64,000 bases of DNA from Symbiobacterium thermophilum IAM 14863 (GCF_000009905.1 NC_006177.1:2480001-2544000); one strand, 5' to 3'. Counted from the stretch's first letter, positions 26,333 through 34,397 are shown. Notes: a model not told the origin generated them from the letters alone. Translations and numbers: made by a program.

Positions 26333-26346
26333 CGAACAGCCGTTCC
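26333..26346. promoter_or_regulatory. LexA/SOS-box-like operator
   Basis: CGAACAGCCGTTCC matches the Bacillus-type LexA consensus CGAACRNRYGTTYC at 13 of 14 positions. It lies upstream of the YcaQ-like repair gene (minus strand) and of the divergent DUF2087/GIY-YIG gene. It overlaps a second inverted repeat, CTGTTCG-N6-CGAACAG (26320-26339). Confidence 0.5.
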
Positions 26347-26468
26347 TGCTTTCCGCGGACTGTTTGCCCCCTCCCGCCGGGCCCCTGGTGCCGCCGCGGA
26401 GCCCCTCTGCGGCGACGCACGCCGGTCCGGTGCTCGCCCCGGACTGACGCCTCCTGATGCGCCCGGCC

Positions 26469-26497
26469 TTGACGACTCCTGGTCAATGCGATATGCT
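26469..26497 (+). promoter_or_regulatory. Sigma-A type promoter for the DUF2087/GIY-YIG gene
   Basis: TTGACG at 26469-26474 and TATGCT at 26492-26497, spaced by 17 bp, lie 36 bp before the GTG start. The inverted repeat over the start codon begins 12 bp after the -10 box. Confidence 0.6.
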
Positions 26498-26509
26498 GTC
26501 GATGTATTT

Positions 26510-26534
26510 CTAGACGAAACGAGGTCATGTCTAG
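26510..26534. promoter_or_regulatory. Inverted repeat overlapping the start codon
   Basis: CTAGAC at 26510-26515 and GTCTAG at 26529-26534 are perfect inverted arms separated by 13 bp that include the Shine-Dalgarno GAGGT. The last base of the right arm is the first base of the GTG start codon. It could be an operator or an RNA hairpin hiding the ribosome site. Confidence 0.45.
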
Positions 26535-27685
26535 TGAGTCCGGAGGCCCTGCTGAACGCTGCCACCCTCGCTGACCTGAAGCGCGGGTACCTGGAGTCGA
26601 CCGACGCATACACGTGCCTCTGCTGCGGCGAGCGCGTCGAGAAGGGCGTGGTCTACCCGGTGGGCGACCGGCTGTTGGAGGCCGGCCGCTACATCCAGCA
26701 GCACATCGCCGAGGCGCACGGGTCGGTGTTCGCCCATCTGGTCGCGCTGGACAAGCAGGCCCACGGCCTGTCCGACCTGCAGCGCCGGCTGCTCACCCTC
26801 TTCTACGAGGGCAAGAGCGACGAGGAAATCAAGGCGCTCTTGGGCGCCGGGTCGCTCTCCACGATCCGGAACCACCGTTTCATCCTGCGGGAAAAGGAGC
26901 GGCAGGCCCGGATCTTCCTGGCCATCATGGAACTCTTGCACGAACGCCAGTCCACAGGCGGTGCGACCGGCGCGCACGGAGGGAAGCGGTCCCGCTCTGG
27001 CAAGGCCCCCGCCGATCAGAGATCTGCCGACGACGCCATCCTGGCCCGGTACTTCCCCTACGGCCCCGAGGGGCCCGTGCAGCACTTCAGCACCGCCCCC
27101 CTGAAGCACAAGCGCATGATCGCCGCCGTGGTGGCGCAGCGCTTCACCCCCGGCCGCACGTACAGCGAACGGGAGGTCAACGCGGTGCTGGAGCCGATCG
27201 TCGAGGACTATGTGCTGCTCCGCCGGTGCCTTGTGGAGTTCGGCTACCTGAAGCGGCTGCCGGACGGCAGCCAGTACTGGCGCGGCGACGTCGATGAAGA
27301 AGGGATGAAACAGGTGGACCGCAGGAAGGAGTTGAAGCGGCTCGCCCGAGAGGCCAAGACCGAGGGCGGGGTCTATCAGGTGCGCAACACTCGGAACGGG
27401 ATGGTCTGGATCGGGGTGACGCCCAACTTCCGCACCCTGAACGGGCAGCGGTTCCAGCTGGAGATGGGCTCGCACCGGAGCCGGGAACTGCAGCAGGCCT
27501 GGAACGAGTACGGCCCGGACGCTTTCGTCTTCGAGCCGCTGGAGGCGTTGGAGGTGCCGGAGACCGGCCCCTTCGACCGGGATGCGGCGCTGAGGAAGCT
27601 GAAGCAGAAGTGGCTGCGAGAGCTGCAGCCCTTCGGCAGCCGCGGGTACAACCTGCCCAGCGAGCTGGAGGAGGAGACCCCGTAG
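26534..27685 (+). CDS. DUF2087 and GIY-YIG domain protein with N-terminal Cys/His motif
   Basis: 383 residues. Residues 20-75 hold a Cys/His module (C28, C30, C31, H57, H62: CLCCGERVEKG and QHIAEAHGS). Residues 80-135 look like a LuxR-type HTH (LQRRLLTLFYEGKSDEEIKALLG). DUF2087 lies at about 165-250 (KRMIAAVVAQRF, YSEREVNAVLEPIVEDYVLL). A GIY-YIG-like domain lies at about 277-345 (GGVYQVRNTRNGMVWIGV), with Arg300 the candidate catalytic arginine. DUF2087 is normally found in small regulators and GIY-YIG in nucleases, so this may be a DNA-binding nuclease or sensor. The GTG at 26534 has GAGGT 8 bases upstream. A degraded relative lies at 31958-32246. Confidence 0.75.
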   Translation: MSPEALLNAATLADLKRGYLESTDAYTCLCCGERVEKGVVYPVGDRLLEAGRYIQQHIAEAHGSVFAHLVALDKQAHGLSDLQRRLLTLFYEGKSDEEIKALLGAGSLSTIRNHRFILREKERQARIFLAIMELLHERQSTGGATGAHGGKRSRSGKAPADQRSADDAILARYFPYGPEGPVQHFSTAPLKHKRMIAAVVAQRFTPGRTYSEREVNAVLEPIVEDYVLLRRCLVEFGYLKRLPDGSQYWRGDVDEEGMKQVDRRKELKRLAREAKTEGGVYQVRNTRNGMVWIGVTPNFRTLNGQRFQLEMGSHRSRELQQAWNEYGPDAFVFEPLEALEVPETGPFDRDAALRKLKQKWLRELQPFGSRGYNLPSELEEETP

Positions 27686-27698
27686 CCCTGCGGGGTCG

Positions 27699-27740
27699 CG
27701 CAGACGGGCCGGTGCTTCCCCACGCACCGGTCCGTCTGCG
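27699..27740. terminator. Bidirectional terminator between convergent genes
   Basis: A 17-bp stem with one mismatch (CGCAGACGGGCCGGTGC at 27699-27715 with 27724-27740) separates the DUF2087/GIY-YIG gene from acs. A smaller stem, CCCCG/CGGGG, sits at the stop codon. Confidence 0.65.
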
Positions 27741-27798
27741 TGCTCTCCGGCCATCTTGTGGCCGACAGCGCCGTTCCGCCTGGCCGCGCGGACCGGCG

Positions 27799-29697
27799 CT
27801 ACTCCTCGATCGTCGTCAGATCCCCCGGATCCAGCCCCAGCTCCTGCGCCTTCAGCACCCGGCGCATGATCTTGCCCGATCGGGTCTTGGGGAGCGACGC
27901 AACGAAGGCGATCTCCGCCGGCGCGGCAATCGCCCCCAGCTGGTGGCGCACGTGGCCGATGAGGGCCTGGGCCAGTTGCTCGCTGGGCTCGTACCCCCTG
28001 CGGAGGATGACGAACGCCTTGATCGCCTCCCCCTTCACCGGATCAGGCTTGCCGATCACGGCCGCCTCACCCACCGCCGGATGGCTCACCAGGGCCGACT
28101 CCACGTCGGCGGTGCCGATCCGGTGGCCGGCTACATTCAGCACGTCATCCGCCCGGCCCAGGACGGCGATGTACCCCTCCTCGTCCACGGTGGCCACGTC
28201 GCCGGAGGTGTACACACCGGGGACCGTCTGCCAGTACGCCTCGTACCGGGACCGGTCGCCCCAGATGGTGCGGAACATGTGGGGCCAGGCCCCCCGCAGG
28301 CAGAGCAGCCCGCCCTTTCCGGGAGCCACGGGCTTTCCGTCGGAGTCCAGCACCTCCGCCCGGATGCCGGGGAAGGGCCTCCCCGCCCGTCCCGGCTTCA
28401 CGTCCATGCAGGGCAGCGTGCCGATGGTGGGCGCCGCCGTCTCGGTCTGCCACCAGTTGTCCAGCACCGGGCCCCGCCGCTGCATGATGTGCTCGTAGGC
28501 CCAGAGCTGGGCCTCGGGGTTGAGCGGCTCGCCGGCGCAGACCATCAGCTTCAGGCTGGAGAGGTCATAGCGCCGGGGGTGCTCCTCGCCCATCCGCATG
28601 AACATGCGCACCGCCGTGGGCGCGGTGTAGAGCTTGTTCACCTGGTACCGCTCCACGATCTCCCAGACGATGCCCGGGTGCGGGTAGTCCGGCGCCCCCT
28701 CCCGCACCAGGATGGTGGAGCCGTTCACCAGCGGGCCGTAGACCATGATCGAGTGGCCCACGATCCAGCCGATGTCCGACGTGCACCAGTAGATGTCGTT
28801 CTCCCGGATGTCGCAGGCGATGCGCCACAGGTGCGTGGTGCCCACCATGTAGCCGCCGTGGGTGTAGGCGGCGCCCTTGGGCTTGCCGGTGGAGCCCGAG
28901 GTGTAGAGGATGAACAGCCAGTCCTCGCTGTCCATCACCTCGCAGGGGGTGTCCGCCGAGCCCCGGGTGAGCAGCTCGGCGAAGTCGGTCTCGCCCTCCT
29001 GCAGCTCCAGGGCCGGGGTCGCCCGGCGGTGGACCACCACGTGCTCCACCTGCGGGTTCCCCTCCACCGCCTCATCGACGATGGCCTTCAGGTCGATCCG
29101 CCTCCCCCGGCGGTAGCCCGCGTCCGCGCAGAGCACCACCTTCGCGCCGGCGTCCTCGATGCGCTGCCGCAGCGCCCCGGCCCCGAGCCCGGCATAGACC
29201 ACGCTGTGGATCGCCCCGATGCGGGCGCAGGCCAGCATCGCCATGATCCCCTCCGGGGTCAGCGGCATGTAGATGATCACCCGGTCGCCCTTGCCGACCC
29301 CCAGTTGCTGCAGGCCCCCCGCCAGCCGGGCTACCTGGCGGCGGAGCATCGCGTAGGTGAAGACCCGCTCCCGGCCGTCCTCCGACAGCCAGATCAGGGC
29401 CGCCTTATTGCGCCGCTCGTCGTCCGCGTGCCGGTCCACGGCGTTGTAACAGATGTTGGTCTGCCCGCCCAGGAACCAGCGGGCATCCGGCCCGTCCCCC
29501 TCCACCACCCGGTCAAAGGGCCGGAACCAGTGCACCTCCTCCCGGGCCACCCGGCCCCAGTAGGCCGCGGGATCCGCCATCACGGCCTCGTAATATGCCT
29601 CGTAGTCGGTCACGTGGGCAGACCGGGCCAGCTCCGGGGGAGGGGCGATGCGCCCCTTCCCCTGGAGCAGCTGGGCAAACTGCGCTTCCATAGACAT
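27799..29697 (-). CDS. acs: Acetyl-CoA synthetase (AMP-forming)
   Basis: This 632-residue enzyme activates acetate to acetyl-CoA through acetyl-AMP. It has the AMP-binding P-loop LYTSGSTGKPKGAAYTHGG, the WWQTET motif that shapes the carboxylate pocket, and the C-terminal lysine segment PKTRSGKIMRR, whose lysine is the usual acetylation-controlled residue. Length is slightly below the usual 650. ATGs at 29697 and 29691 are both possible; the second is better spaced from GGGGG. It is the third gene of an operon with DUF4212 and a sodium:solute symporter, so imported acetate is activated at once. Propionate use cannot be excluded. Confidence 0.92.
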   Translation of the reverse strand: MSMEAQFAQLLQGKGRIAPPPELARSAHVTDYEAYYEAVMADPAAYWGRVAREEVHWFRPFDRVVEGDGPDARWFLGGQTNICYNAVDRHADDERRNKAALIWLSEDGRERVFTYAMLRRQVARLAGGLQQLGVGKGDRVIIYMPLTPEGIMAMLACARIGAIHSVVYAGLGAGALRQRIEDAGAKVVLCADAGYRRGRRIDLKAIVDEAVEGNPQVEHVVVHRRATPALELQEGETDFAELLTRGSADTPCEVMDSEDWLFILYTSGSTGKPKGAAYTHGGYMVGTTHLWRIACDIRENDIYWCTSDIGWIVGHSIMVYGPLVNGSTILVREGAPDYPHPGIVWEIVERYQVNKLYTAPTAVRMFMRMGEEHPRRYDLSSLKLMVCAGEPLNPEAQLWAYEHIMQRRGPVLDNWWQTETAAPTIGTLPCMDVKPGRAGRPFPGIRAEVLDSDGKPVAPGKGGLLCLRGAWPHMFRTIWGDRSRYEAYWQTVPGVYTSGDVATVDEEGYIAVLGRADDVLNVAGHRIGTADVESALVSHPAVGEAAVIGKPDPVKGEAIKAFVILRRGYEPSEQLAQALIGHVRHQLGAIAAPAEIAFVASLPKTRSGKIMRRVLKAQELGLDPGDLTTIEE

Positions 29698-29706
29698 GCA
29701 CCCCCG

Positions 29707-31458
29707 CTAGTCGCCGGTGGCCGGAGCCGCCGCGTCGTGCAGGTGCTTTGGGAAGCGCAGCCGGTCCACCAGGGCCTGGATCTCCTGCCTGGGCGGTGCG
29801 GTTGCGAGCGAGATGGCGATGGTGAGCAGGAAGTTGAGCGGCATGCCGAAGATGCCCGCGGCGTTGGGCAGGATGCCGCCGATGGACTGGCCGGTGTTGT
29901 AGGACCAGATGATGTAGCCCAGGGTGGTCACCAGGCCGGCGATCATGCCGGTGATGGCGCCGGCGGTGTTGATGCGCTTCCAGAAGATGCCCAGCACCAG
30001 GATCGGGAAGAAGGACGCGGCCGCCAGCGAGAAGGCCCAGGCGACGATGTCGGAGATGATGCTGAGCCGCAGGCTGGCGATGTAGGCGGCGATCGCCGCC
30101 ACCGTCACCAGCATCACCCGGGAGATGGTCAGCCGGGTCCGATCGCTGGCGCTGCGGTTGATCAGCTTGAAGTAGATGTCGTGGGAGATGGCGGTGGCCA
30201 CCACCATCAGCAGGCCGTCGGCGGTGGAGAGGGCCGCCGCCAGGCCGCCGGCCGCAACCAGGCCCGCCACCACGTAGGGCAGGCCGGCGATCTCCGGCAT
30301 GGCCAGCACCACCAGGTCGGAGTTGAGCCCGAACTCGGCGTACTCCACCAGGCCGTTGCCGTTGGCGTCGTCAATGGTGAGCAGACCGGTCTTCGTCCAC
30401 GCCTCGACCCAGCCGGGCAGCGCGTCGATGGGCTGGCCGACGACGTTATGCAGGACCTCCCAGCGGGCGAACGCCGCGTACGCCGGGATGGTGATGTACA
30501 TCAGACCGATGAAGAAGAGCGCCCAGCCCACCGAGAAGCGGGTCTCCCGCACGTTGGGGGTGGTGTAGAAGCGCACGATCACGTGGGGCAGCCCAGCGGT
30601 GCCGCACATCAGGCAGGTGATGAGCGCCAGGAACTGCGCCCGGGTCCAGTCGTTGAACGGCGTGAGGTAGTCCTTGGCGATGCCCAGGGCCGCCTCGGTC
30701 GCGGCCACGTCGGTGAGGGCCTTTCCGTACATCAGCTGCGGGAACGGGATGCCCGTGATCTTCTGCGAGACGAAGACGGTCGGCACGATGAAGGCGATGA
30801 TCAGGATGATGTACTGGGCCACCTGGGTCCAGGTGACGGCCTTCATGCCGCCCAGCATGGAACAGACCAGGATGCCCAGCAGGCCGACGAAGCAGGCGAC
30901 CCGGAAGTCGATGCCCAGGAACCGGGACATGATGATGCCGACGCCCGACACCTGCGCGATGAGGTACGTACCGGACACGATGATGGCGGCGATCACCGCG
31001 ACCACCCGCGGGAAGGCGCCCGGATACCGCACGCCGACGAAGTCGGGGATGGTGTAGGCGCCCAGCTTGCGGATGTACGGCGCCAGGAACATGGCCAGCA
31101 GCACGTAGCCCCCGGTCCAGCCGACGGTGTAGGAGAGCCCCTCCTGCCCGAGCACGTAGAGCGTGCCGGCCAGGGAGATGTAGGAGGCGGCGCTCATCCA
31201 GTCGGACGCGGTGGCCATGCCGTTGAAGATGCCCGGGACGGTGCGCCCGGCCACGTAGTACTCGTCCAGGTTGCCGGTGCGGGACAGGATGCCGATGGTG
31301 GCGTAGATGCCGATCGTGAGCACCATGAAGGTCCAGCCGATGGCGCGGCTTCCGATCAGGCCGGCGGACTCCATCAGCCAGAGGACGACGACGAAGACCC
31401 CGAAGGCCAGGGTGTACATGCCCCAGATCCGGCCGAGCCGGTCAATTTGACTGAACAC
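29707..31458 (-). CDS. Sodium:solute symporter, large subunit (ActP/VC_2705-like)
   Basis: This 583-residue membrane protein has about thirteen helices and the SSS-family stretches EYYVAGRTVPGIFNGMATASDWMSAASYI and VFVSQKITGIPFPQLMYG. It starts GTG after GGGGGTGA, 10 bp downstream of the DUF4212 stop. SSS proteins of this subfamily work with a DUF4212 small subunit and import acetate or related monocarboxylates with sodium. The adjacent acs gene strongly supports acetate. The central EF-hand-like stretch (DDANGNGLVEYAEFG), inserted in a loop, resembles a calcium-binding loop and is seen in some members. Confidence 0.9.
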   Translation of the reverse strand: MFSQIDRLGRIWGMYTLAFGVFVVVLWLMESAGLIGSRAIGWTFMVLTIGIYATIGILSRTGNLDEYYVAGRTVPGIFNGMATASDWMSAASYISLAGTLYVLGQEGLSYTVGWTGGYVLLAMFLAPYIRKLGAYTIPDFVGVRYPGAFPRVVAVIAAIIVSGTYLIAQVSGVGIIMSRFLGIDFRVACFVGLLGILVCSMLGGMKAVTWTQVAQYIILIIAFIVPTVFVSQKITGIPFPQLMYGKALTDVAATEAALGIAKDYLTPFNDWTRAQFLALITCLMCGTAGLPHVIVRFYTTPNVRETRFSVGWALFFIGLMYITIPAYAAFARWEVLHNVVGQPIDALPGWVEAWTKTGLLTIDDANGNGLVEYAEFGLNSDLVVLAMPEIAGLPYVVAGLVAAGGLAAALSTADGLLMVVATAISHDIYFKLINRSASDRTRLTISRVMLVTVAAIAAYIASLRLSIISDIVAWAFSLAAASFFPILVLGIFWKRINTAGAITGMIAGLVTTLGYIIWSYNTGQSIGGILPNAAGIFGMPLNFLLTIAISLATAPPRQEIQALVDRLRFPKHLHDAAAPATGD

Positions 31459-31471
31459 GCGCGCTCACCCC

Positions 31472-31735
31472 CTACTCGTCCACGCCGTACTTCTGGTCGA
31501 TGGCCCGCATGCGAAAGGCGTAGATGAAGATCAGGATCACGAAGGTGATCTGCGCCCCCTGGGCCCCCATGTAATACCCCAGGGGGAAGCCGGTGAGAAT
31601 GCGGAACTGGTCCAGCCACTCCGTCACCGCGCCGGCCCCGATCGAGACCAGGAACCAGACCAGCAACAGCTTCACCGCCAGGCCGAGGTTCGCCCGGAAG
31701 TGTTGCTCATACCGCTCCGCATCCTTGGGACTCAT
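31472..31735 (-). CDS. DUF4212 small symporter subunit
   Basis: This 87-residue protein has two transmembrane helices (LAVKLLLVWFLVSIGAGAV and QITFVILIFIYAFRM) separated by the DUF4212 segment FRILTGFPLGYYMGAQGA. It is the expected small partner of the downstream symporter. The ATG at 31735 is preferred, with AAAGGGGAG 7 bases upstream; an in-frame GTG at 31741 overlaps that site. It leads the acetate uptake and activation operon. Confidence 0.9.
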   Translation of the reverse strand: MSPKDAERYEQHFRANLGLAVKLLLVWFLVSIGAGAVTEWLDQFRILTGFPLGYYMGAQGAQITFVILIFIYAFRMRAIDQKYGVDE

Positions 31736-31757
31736 ATCCACTCTCCCCTTTGCCGGT

Positions 31758-31785
31758 TTTCCGGTTGCGAAGCCGCAACCGGAAA
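31758..31785 (-). promoter_or_regulatory. Leader hairpin before the acetate operon
   Basis: A perfect 12-bp stem (TTTCCGGTTGCG and CGCAACCGGAAA, loop AAGC) lies 23-50 bp upstream of the DUF4212 start, inside the likely leader. Just upstream (31786-31860) the DNA is strikingly AT-rich for this window and should hold the promoter, but I could not fix -35 and -10 boxes. Confidence 0.5.
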
Positions 31786-31957
31786 GAATATTTACTCGGA
31801 ATTCTCATTATTTCCTCTAGTCATGCATCTATGTATACAAGTTCATTATGGAACTTGGGAATGTCTGGCGCCCCCGGCGGCGCCGATGCCCCGCTGGCCA
31901 CGCCTCTACCCGGGTTCGGGCCCTCCGGGCGCGGGCGCGGCAGAAAGCCGCTCCCGA

Positions 31958-32246
31958 TTGACCAGCGAGGTCACCGATGCCTCCCTCGATGAGATCAAGC
32001 GGGGGTACACGGAGAGCGCGCAAACCTAACACCTTCCGCTGCTGCGGGCACCAGGTGGAGAAAGGCGTCATCGACCCGGTCGGCGACCGGCTGTACTATG
32101 CCGGGCGGTACATGCGCCACCATGTCGCCGAGGCCCACGGGTCCGTCTTCGCCTACCTGATCGGGCTGGACAAGCTGCAGACTTCCGGCGAGCGGGGCGA
32201 CAACCTGCCCCGGGAGCTGGAGGACGACGATGATGGCGGCCAGTGA
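31958..32246 (+). pseudogene. Frameshifted, internally deleted remnant of the DUF2087/GIY-YIG gene
   Basis: From the TTG at 31958 the frame reads LTSEVTDASLDEIKRGYTES and stops at 32027-32029. The next frame then gives TFRCCGHQVEKGVIDPVGDR and HHVAEAHGSVFAYLIGLDK. Both align with the N-terminus of the gene at 26534 (LADLKRGYLES, CLCCGERVEKGVVYPVGDR, QHIAEAHGSVFAHLVALDK). Dropping one A in CCTAACACC would restore a single frame. After the Cys/His module it jumps to SGERGDNLPRELEDD, matching the extreme C-terminus of the full gene (GSRGYNLPSELEE), so HTH, DUF2087 and GIY-YIG domains are all missing. A short expressed derivative is possible if the frameshift is a sequencing error. Confidence 0.72.
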
Positions 32247-32322
32247 AGCTGAACCCGGGCCCGGGTCCCGGCCAGGCGGCTGACCCCGCGCACTATCTGA
32301 ACCCCAAGCGCCGCGGTCATCC

Positions 32323-32518
32323 CAGATTTTGCGCGCAACCAGCGCCACTCCGACCCCGACCATACCCCCCAGGGGTACTTCGGGCGCCGCTCTGCCGTCC
32401 TCACCCGGGCCATCACGCGCCGAATCCGGCTTGTCACCCGGACCTCGCGGCGTGCACGCGGGGGCGAACGCGCAAAATCTGCACCTACTGCTGACACGCA
32501 GGTGCAGATTCTGCGCGC
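32323..32518. repeat. Dispersed palindromic repeat element (core CAGATTYTGCGCGC)
   Basis: The core CAGATTTTGCGCGC (32323-32336) recurs as CAGATTCTGCGCGC at 32505-32518. The latter is the right arm of an 18-bp inverted repeat with one mismatch (32469-32486 with 32500-32517). Downstream of each core the sequences stay similar, including GCCACTGGCCCCTCCG, which is nearly the GCCACCGGCCCCTCAG of the array at 61.1-61.8 kb. The gene-free stretch 31742-32752 otherwise holds only the acetate-operon leader, the pseudogene and GC-rich DNA without a convincing reading frame. Confidence 0.7.
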
Positions 32519-32752
32519 CACTGGCCCCTCCGAAGCCGCAACAATACCCGCCGGGGTGCCCTCGTCCACCCATACCCCCCAAGAGCGGCAGCGTGCTGCG
32601 GACACCGGGCCGGGAAAGCCGCACGCAGCCTCCTCCGCCTGGCCCTGCACAGGCCGCTCACGGCCCGGCAAACGAGGGGGCACACGCCCCGCGTCTGTGC
32701 TACAGTAAGGGCAACTCCATCGTTCCAGTTCCCCATTCGGGAGGGATTGCCG

Positions 32753-33487
32753 ATGCTGGTCACCGTGCTGGGCCGGTACTCCCCCTACGCCCCGGTCGGC
32801 GGGGCATGCCCCGGCCTGCTGGTGCAGGCCCGCGGCGTCGCGCTCATGCTGGACGGCGGTCCCGGCACCGTCGCCCGGCTGCAGATGCAGGTGCCCGCGG
32901 CCCACCTGACCGCCGTGCTCGTCTCGCACCTGCACCACGACCACATCGCCGACCTGCACTGCCTCCAGTACCTGATGGCCGACCAGGCCCCCGGGCGGGA
33001 GCCCCTGCCGATCTACGCGCCCGGCGGCGACAACCCCGACCGCCGCTGGCTGGAGCCCTCCAGCTTTGGCGCCAGGTGGGTGCGGCTTCTGCCCCTGCCG
33101 GTGGATGAAGGGCTCGCCGTCGGCCCGCTCCGGGTGACCTTCGCCCGGACCGACCATCCGGAACCGTGCTGGGCCATGCGCATCACCGACGGGTGCCGCA
33201 CGCTGGTCTACACCGCCGACACCGGCGCCGGCGTCGACCTCGCCCCCTTCGCCCGGGGGGCCGACCTGCTCATCGCCGAGTCCACCTTCGTCGCGGCCAA
33301 CGGGCAGAACCGGCGGGGCCACCTGACCGCGGCCGAAGCCGCCGATCTGGCCCTCCGGGCCGGCGTCGGCCGGCTCCTGCTGACCCACTTCCTGCCGTCC
33401 ACCCCTGCGGCCGAGGCCGAGGCGGAGGCCCGGGCGATCTTCCCGCCGGCGGAAGCGGCAGTGGAGATGCGGACGTACCCGGTCTGA
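32753..33487 (+). CDS. MBL-fold metal-dependent hydrolase (RNase Z-like subgroup)
   Basis: This 244-residue beta-lactamase-fold protein has the metal motif HLHHDH (H59, H61, D63, H64), a conserved aspartate in YTADTGAGVDL and a later histidine in LLLTHFLPS. The N-terminal strand pair MLVTVLGRYSPY...GLLVQARGV is that of the RNase Z/phosphonate-hydrolase-like subgroup. The ATG at 32753 follows GGGAGGG by 7-8 bases; a TTG two codons earlier is less likely. It is alone on its strand between the repeat element and the amidotransferase-like gene. Substrate unknown; hydrolysis of a phosphodiester or cyclic ester is likely. Confidence 0.82.
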   Translation: MLVTVLGRYSPYAPVGGACPGLLVQARGVALMLDGGPGTVARLQMQVPAAHLTAVLVSHLHHDHIADLHCLQYLMADQAPGREPLPIYAPGGDNPDRRWLEPSSFGARWVRLLPLPVDEGLAVGPLRVTFARTDHPEPCWAMRITDGCRTLVYTADTGAGVDLAPFARGADLLIAESTFVAANGQNRRGHLTAAEAADLALRAGVGRLLLTHFLPSTPAAEAEAEARAIFPPAEAAVEMRTYPV

Positions 33488-33558
33488 TTGTCGCGGGGCG
33501 GGCACCCGCCGCCGGGGATGCATCTTTGGGCCGGGTGCGGCATTCCATGATACCAACC

Positions 33559-33579
33559 GGTTACAACCAGTGGTGACCT
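33559..33579 (+). promoter_or_regulatory. Leader motif shared with the DUF1446 operon
   Basis: GGTTACAACCAGTGGTGACC and the next T match positions 54530-54550 at 20 of 21 bases. The motif contains the dyad GGTT-AC-AACC. It ends 20 bp before the TTG start here, and 22 bp before the GTG start of the DUF1446 gene. A TACCA also precedes it in both places. It is probably an operator for one regulator. Confidence 0.6.
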
Positions 33580-33599
33580 CTGCCTTGGAGGTGGCACCC

Positions 33600-34397
33600 T
33601 TGACGGCGAGCCTCCGTGCGGCGGGTCCCGCGGACCGCCGCCCGGCCCGCAAGCCCATCATCGGCATCACGCCCAGCTTCGACCGGGAGTGCGACCGGCC
33701 CCTGATCAGCGGCAGGCCCCTGCTGTACGTGACCCAGGAGAACGTGCGGGCCATCCGGGCTGCCGGGGGGCACGCGGTCATCCTGCCCACGTGCCTCGAC
33801 GATGAGGACGACCTGTTGGACCAGTTGGACGGCCTCCTGGTCACCGGCACGGAGACGCCCCTCCCCCGGCGGCTGCGCCAGCGCGAGCAGCTCCCCGGCC
33901 TCCGGGAGCAGAACCCGGAGCGATACGACTCGGACAGCCGCTGGCTTCGGGGCGCCCTGGCCCGACGGATGCCCGTGCTCGCCATCTGCCACGGCATGCA
34001 GATGCTCAACGACATCCTGGGCGGGTCGCTCTGGCCCCGGATCTTCCCGAAGAACGAAAGCGAGCGGCACGCCCAGACCGCGCCGCCGGACCAGCCATGG
34101 CACCCGCTGCACGTACTCCCCGGCTCTCTGCTGGCGGCTTCCCTGGGTGTCACGGAGACCATGGTCAACAGCTTCCACGTCCAGGCCGTGAGGCGACCAG
34201 GCGACGGCGTGCAGGTCACCGGGTTCTCGGCGGACGGCGTCGTCGAGGCGATCGAGTGCCCCGGCTACCCCTTCGTGATCGGCGTGCAGTTCCACCCGGA
34301 ACGGCTGGTGCGCAGCAACCCCCACATGCTGAATCTGTTCCGGGCGTTTGTCTCCGCCGCCGCCGCGTACGCCGGGGAACGGTGCGCCGTCTTCTGA
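33600..34397 (+). CDS. Class I glutamine-amidotransferase-like peptidase C26 (PuuD-like)
   Basis: About 265 residues. The nucleophile lies in LAICHGMQ (Cys130), and the His-Glu pair in GVQFHPERL (His232, Glu234), completing the class I amidotransferase triad. The N-terminal PIIGITPSFDRE and the YVTQENVRAIRAAGGHAVILP region match gamma-glutamyl-GABA hydrolases of the PuuD type, which cut gamma-glutamyl amides. The TTG at 33600 has GGAGGTG 6 bases upstream; GTGs at 33570 and 33573 precede the ribosome site. The cysteine is followed by His rather than the common Arg. The substrate is unknown, but it may be co-regulated with the DUF1446 operon. Confidence 0.83.
   Translation: MTASLRAAGPADRRPARKPIIGITPSFDRECDRPLISGRPLLYVTQENVRAIRAAGGHAVILPTCLDDEDDLLDQLDGLLVTGTETPLPRRLRQREQLPGLREQNPERYDSDSRWLRGALARRMPVLAICHGMQMLNDILGGSLWPRIFPKNESERHAQTAPPDQPWHPLHVLPGSLLAASLGVTETMVNSFHVQAVRRPGDGVQVTGFSADGVVEAIECPGYPFVIGVQFHPERLVRSNPHMLNLFRAFVSAAAAYAGERCAVF

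Noticed and set aside
27610-31527. A 1,305-codon plus-strand open frame opposite acs and the symporter
   Set aside because: Its composition is Gly/Pro/Arg/His/Gln/Asp-rich with no domain. It is the antisense shadow of three well-recognised genes in GC-rich DNA.
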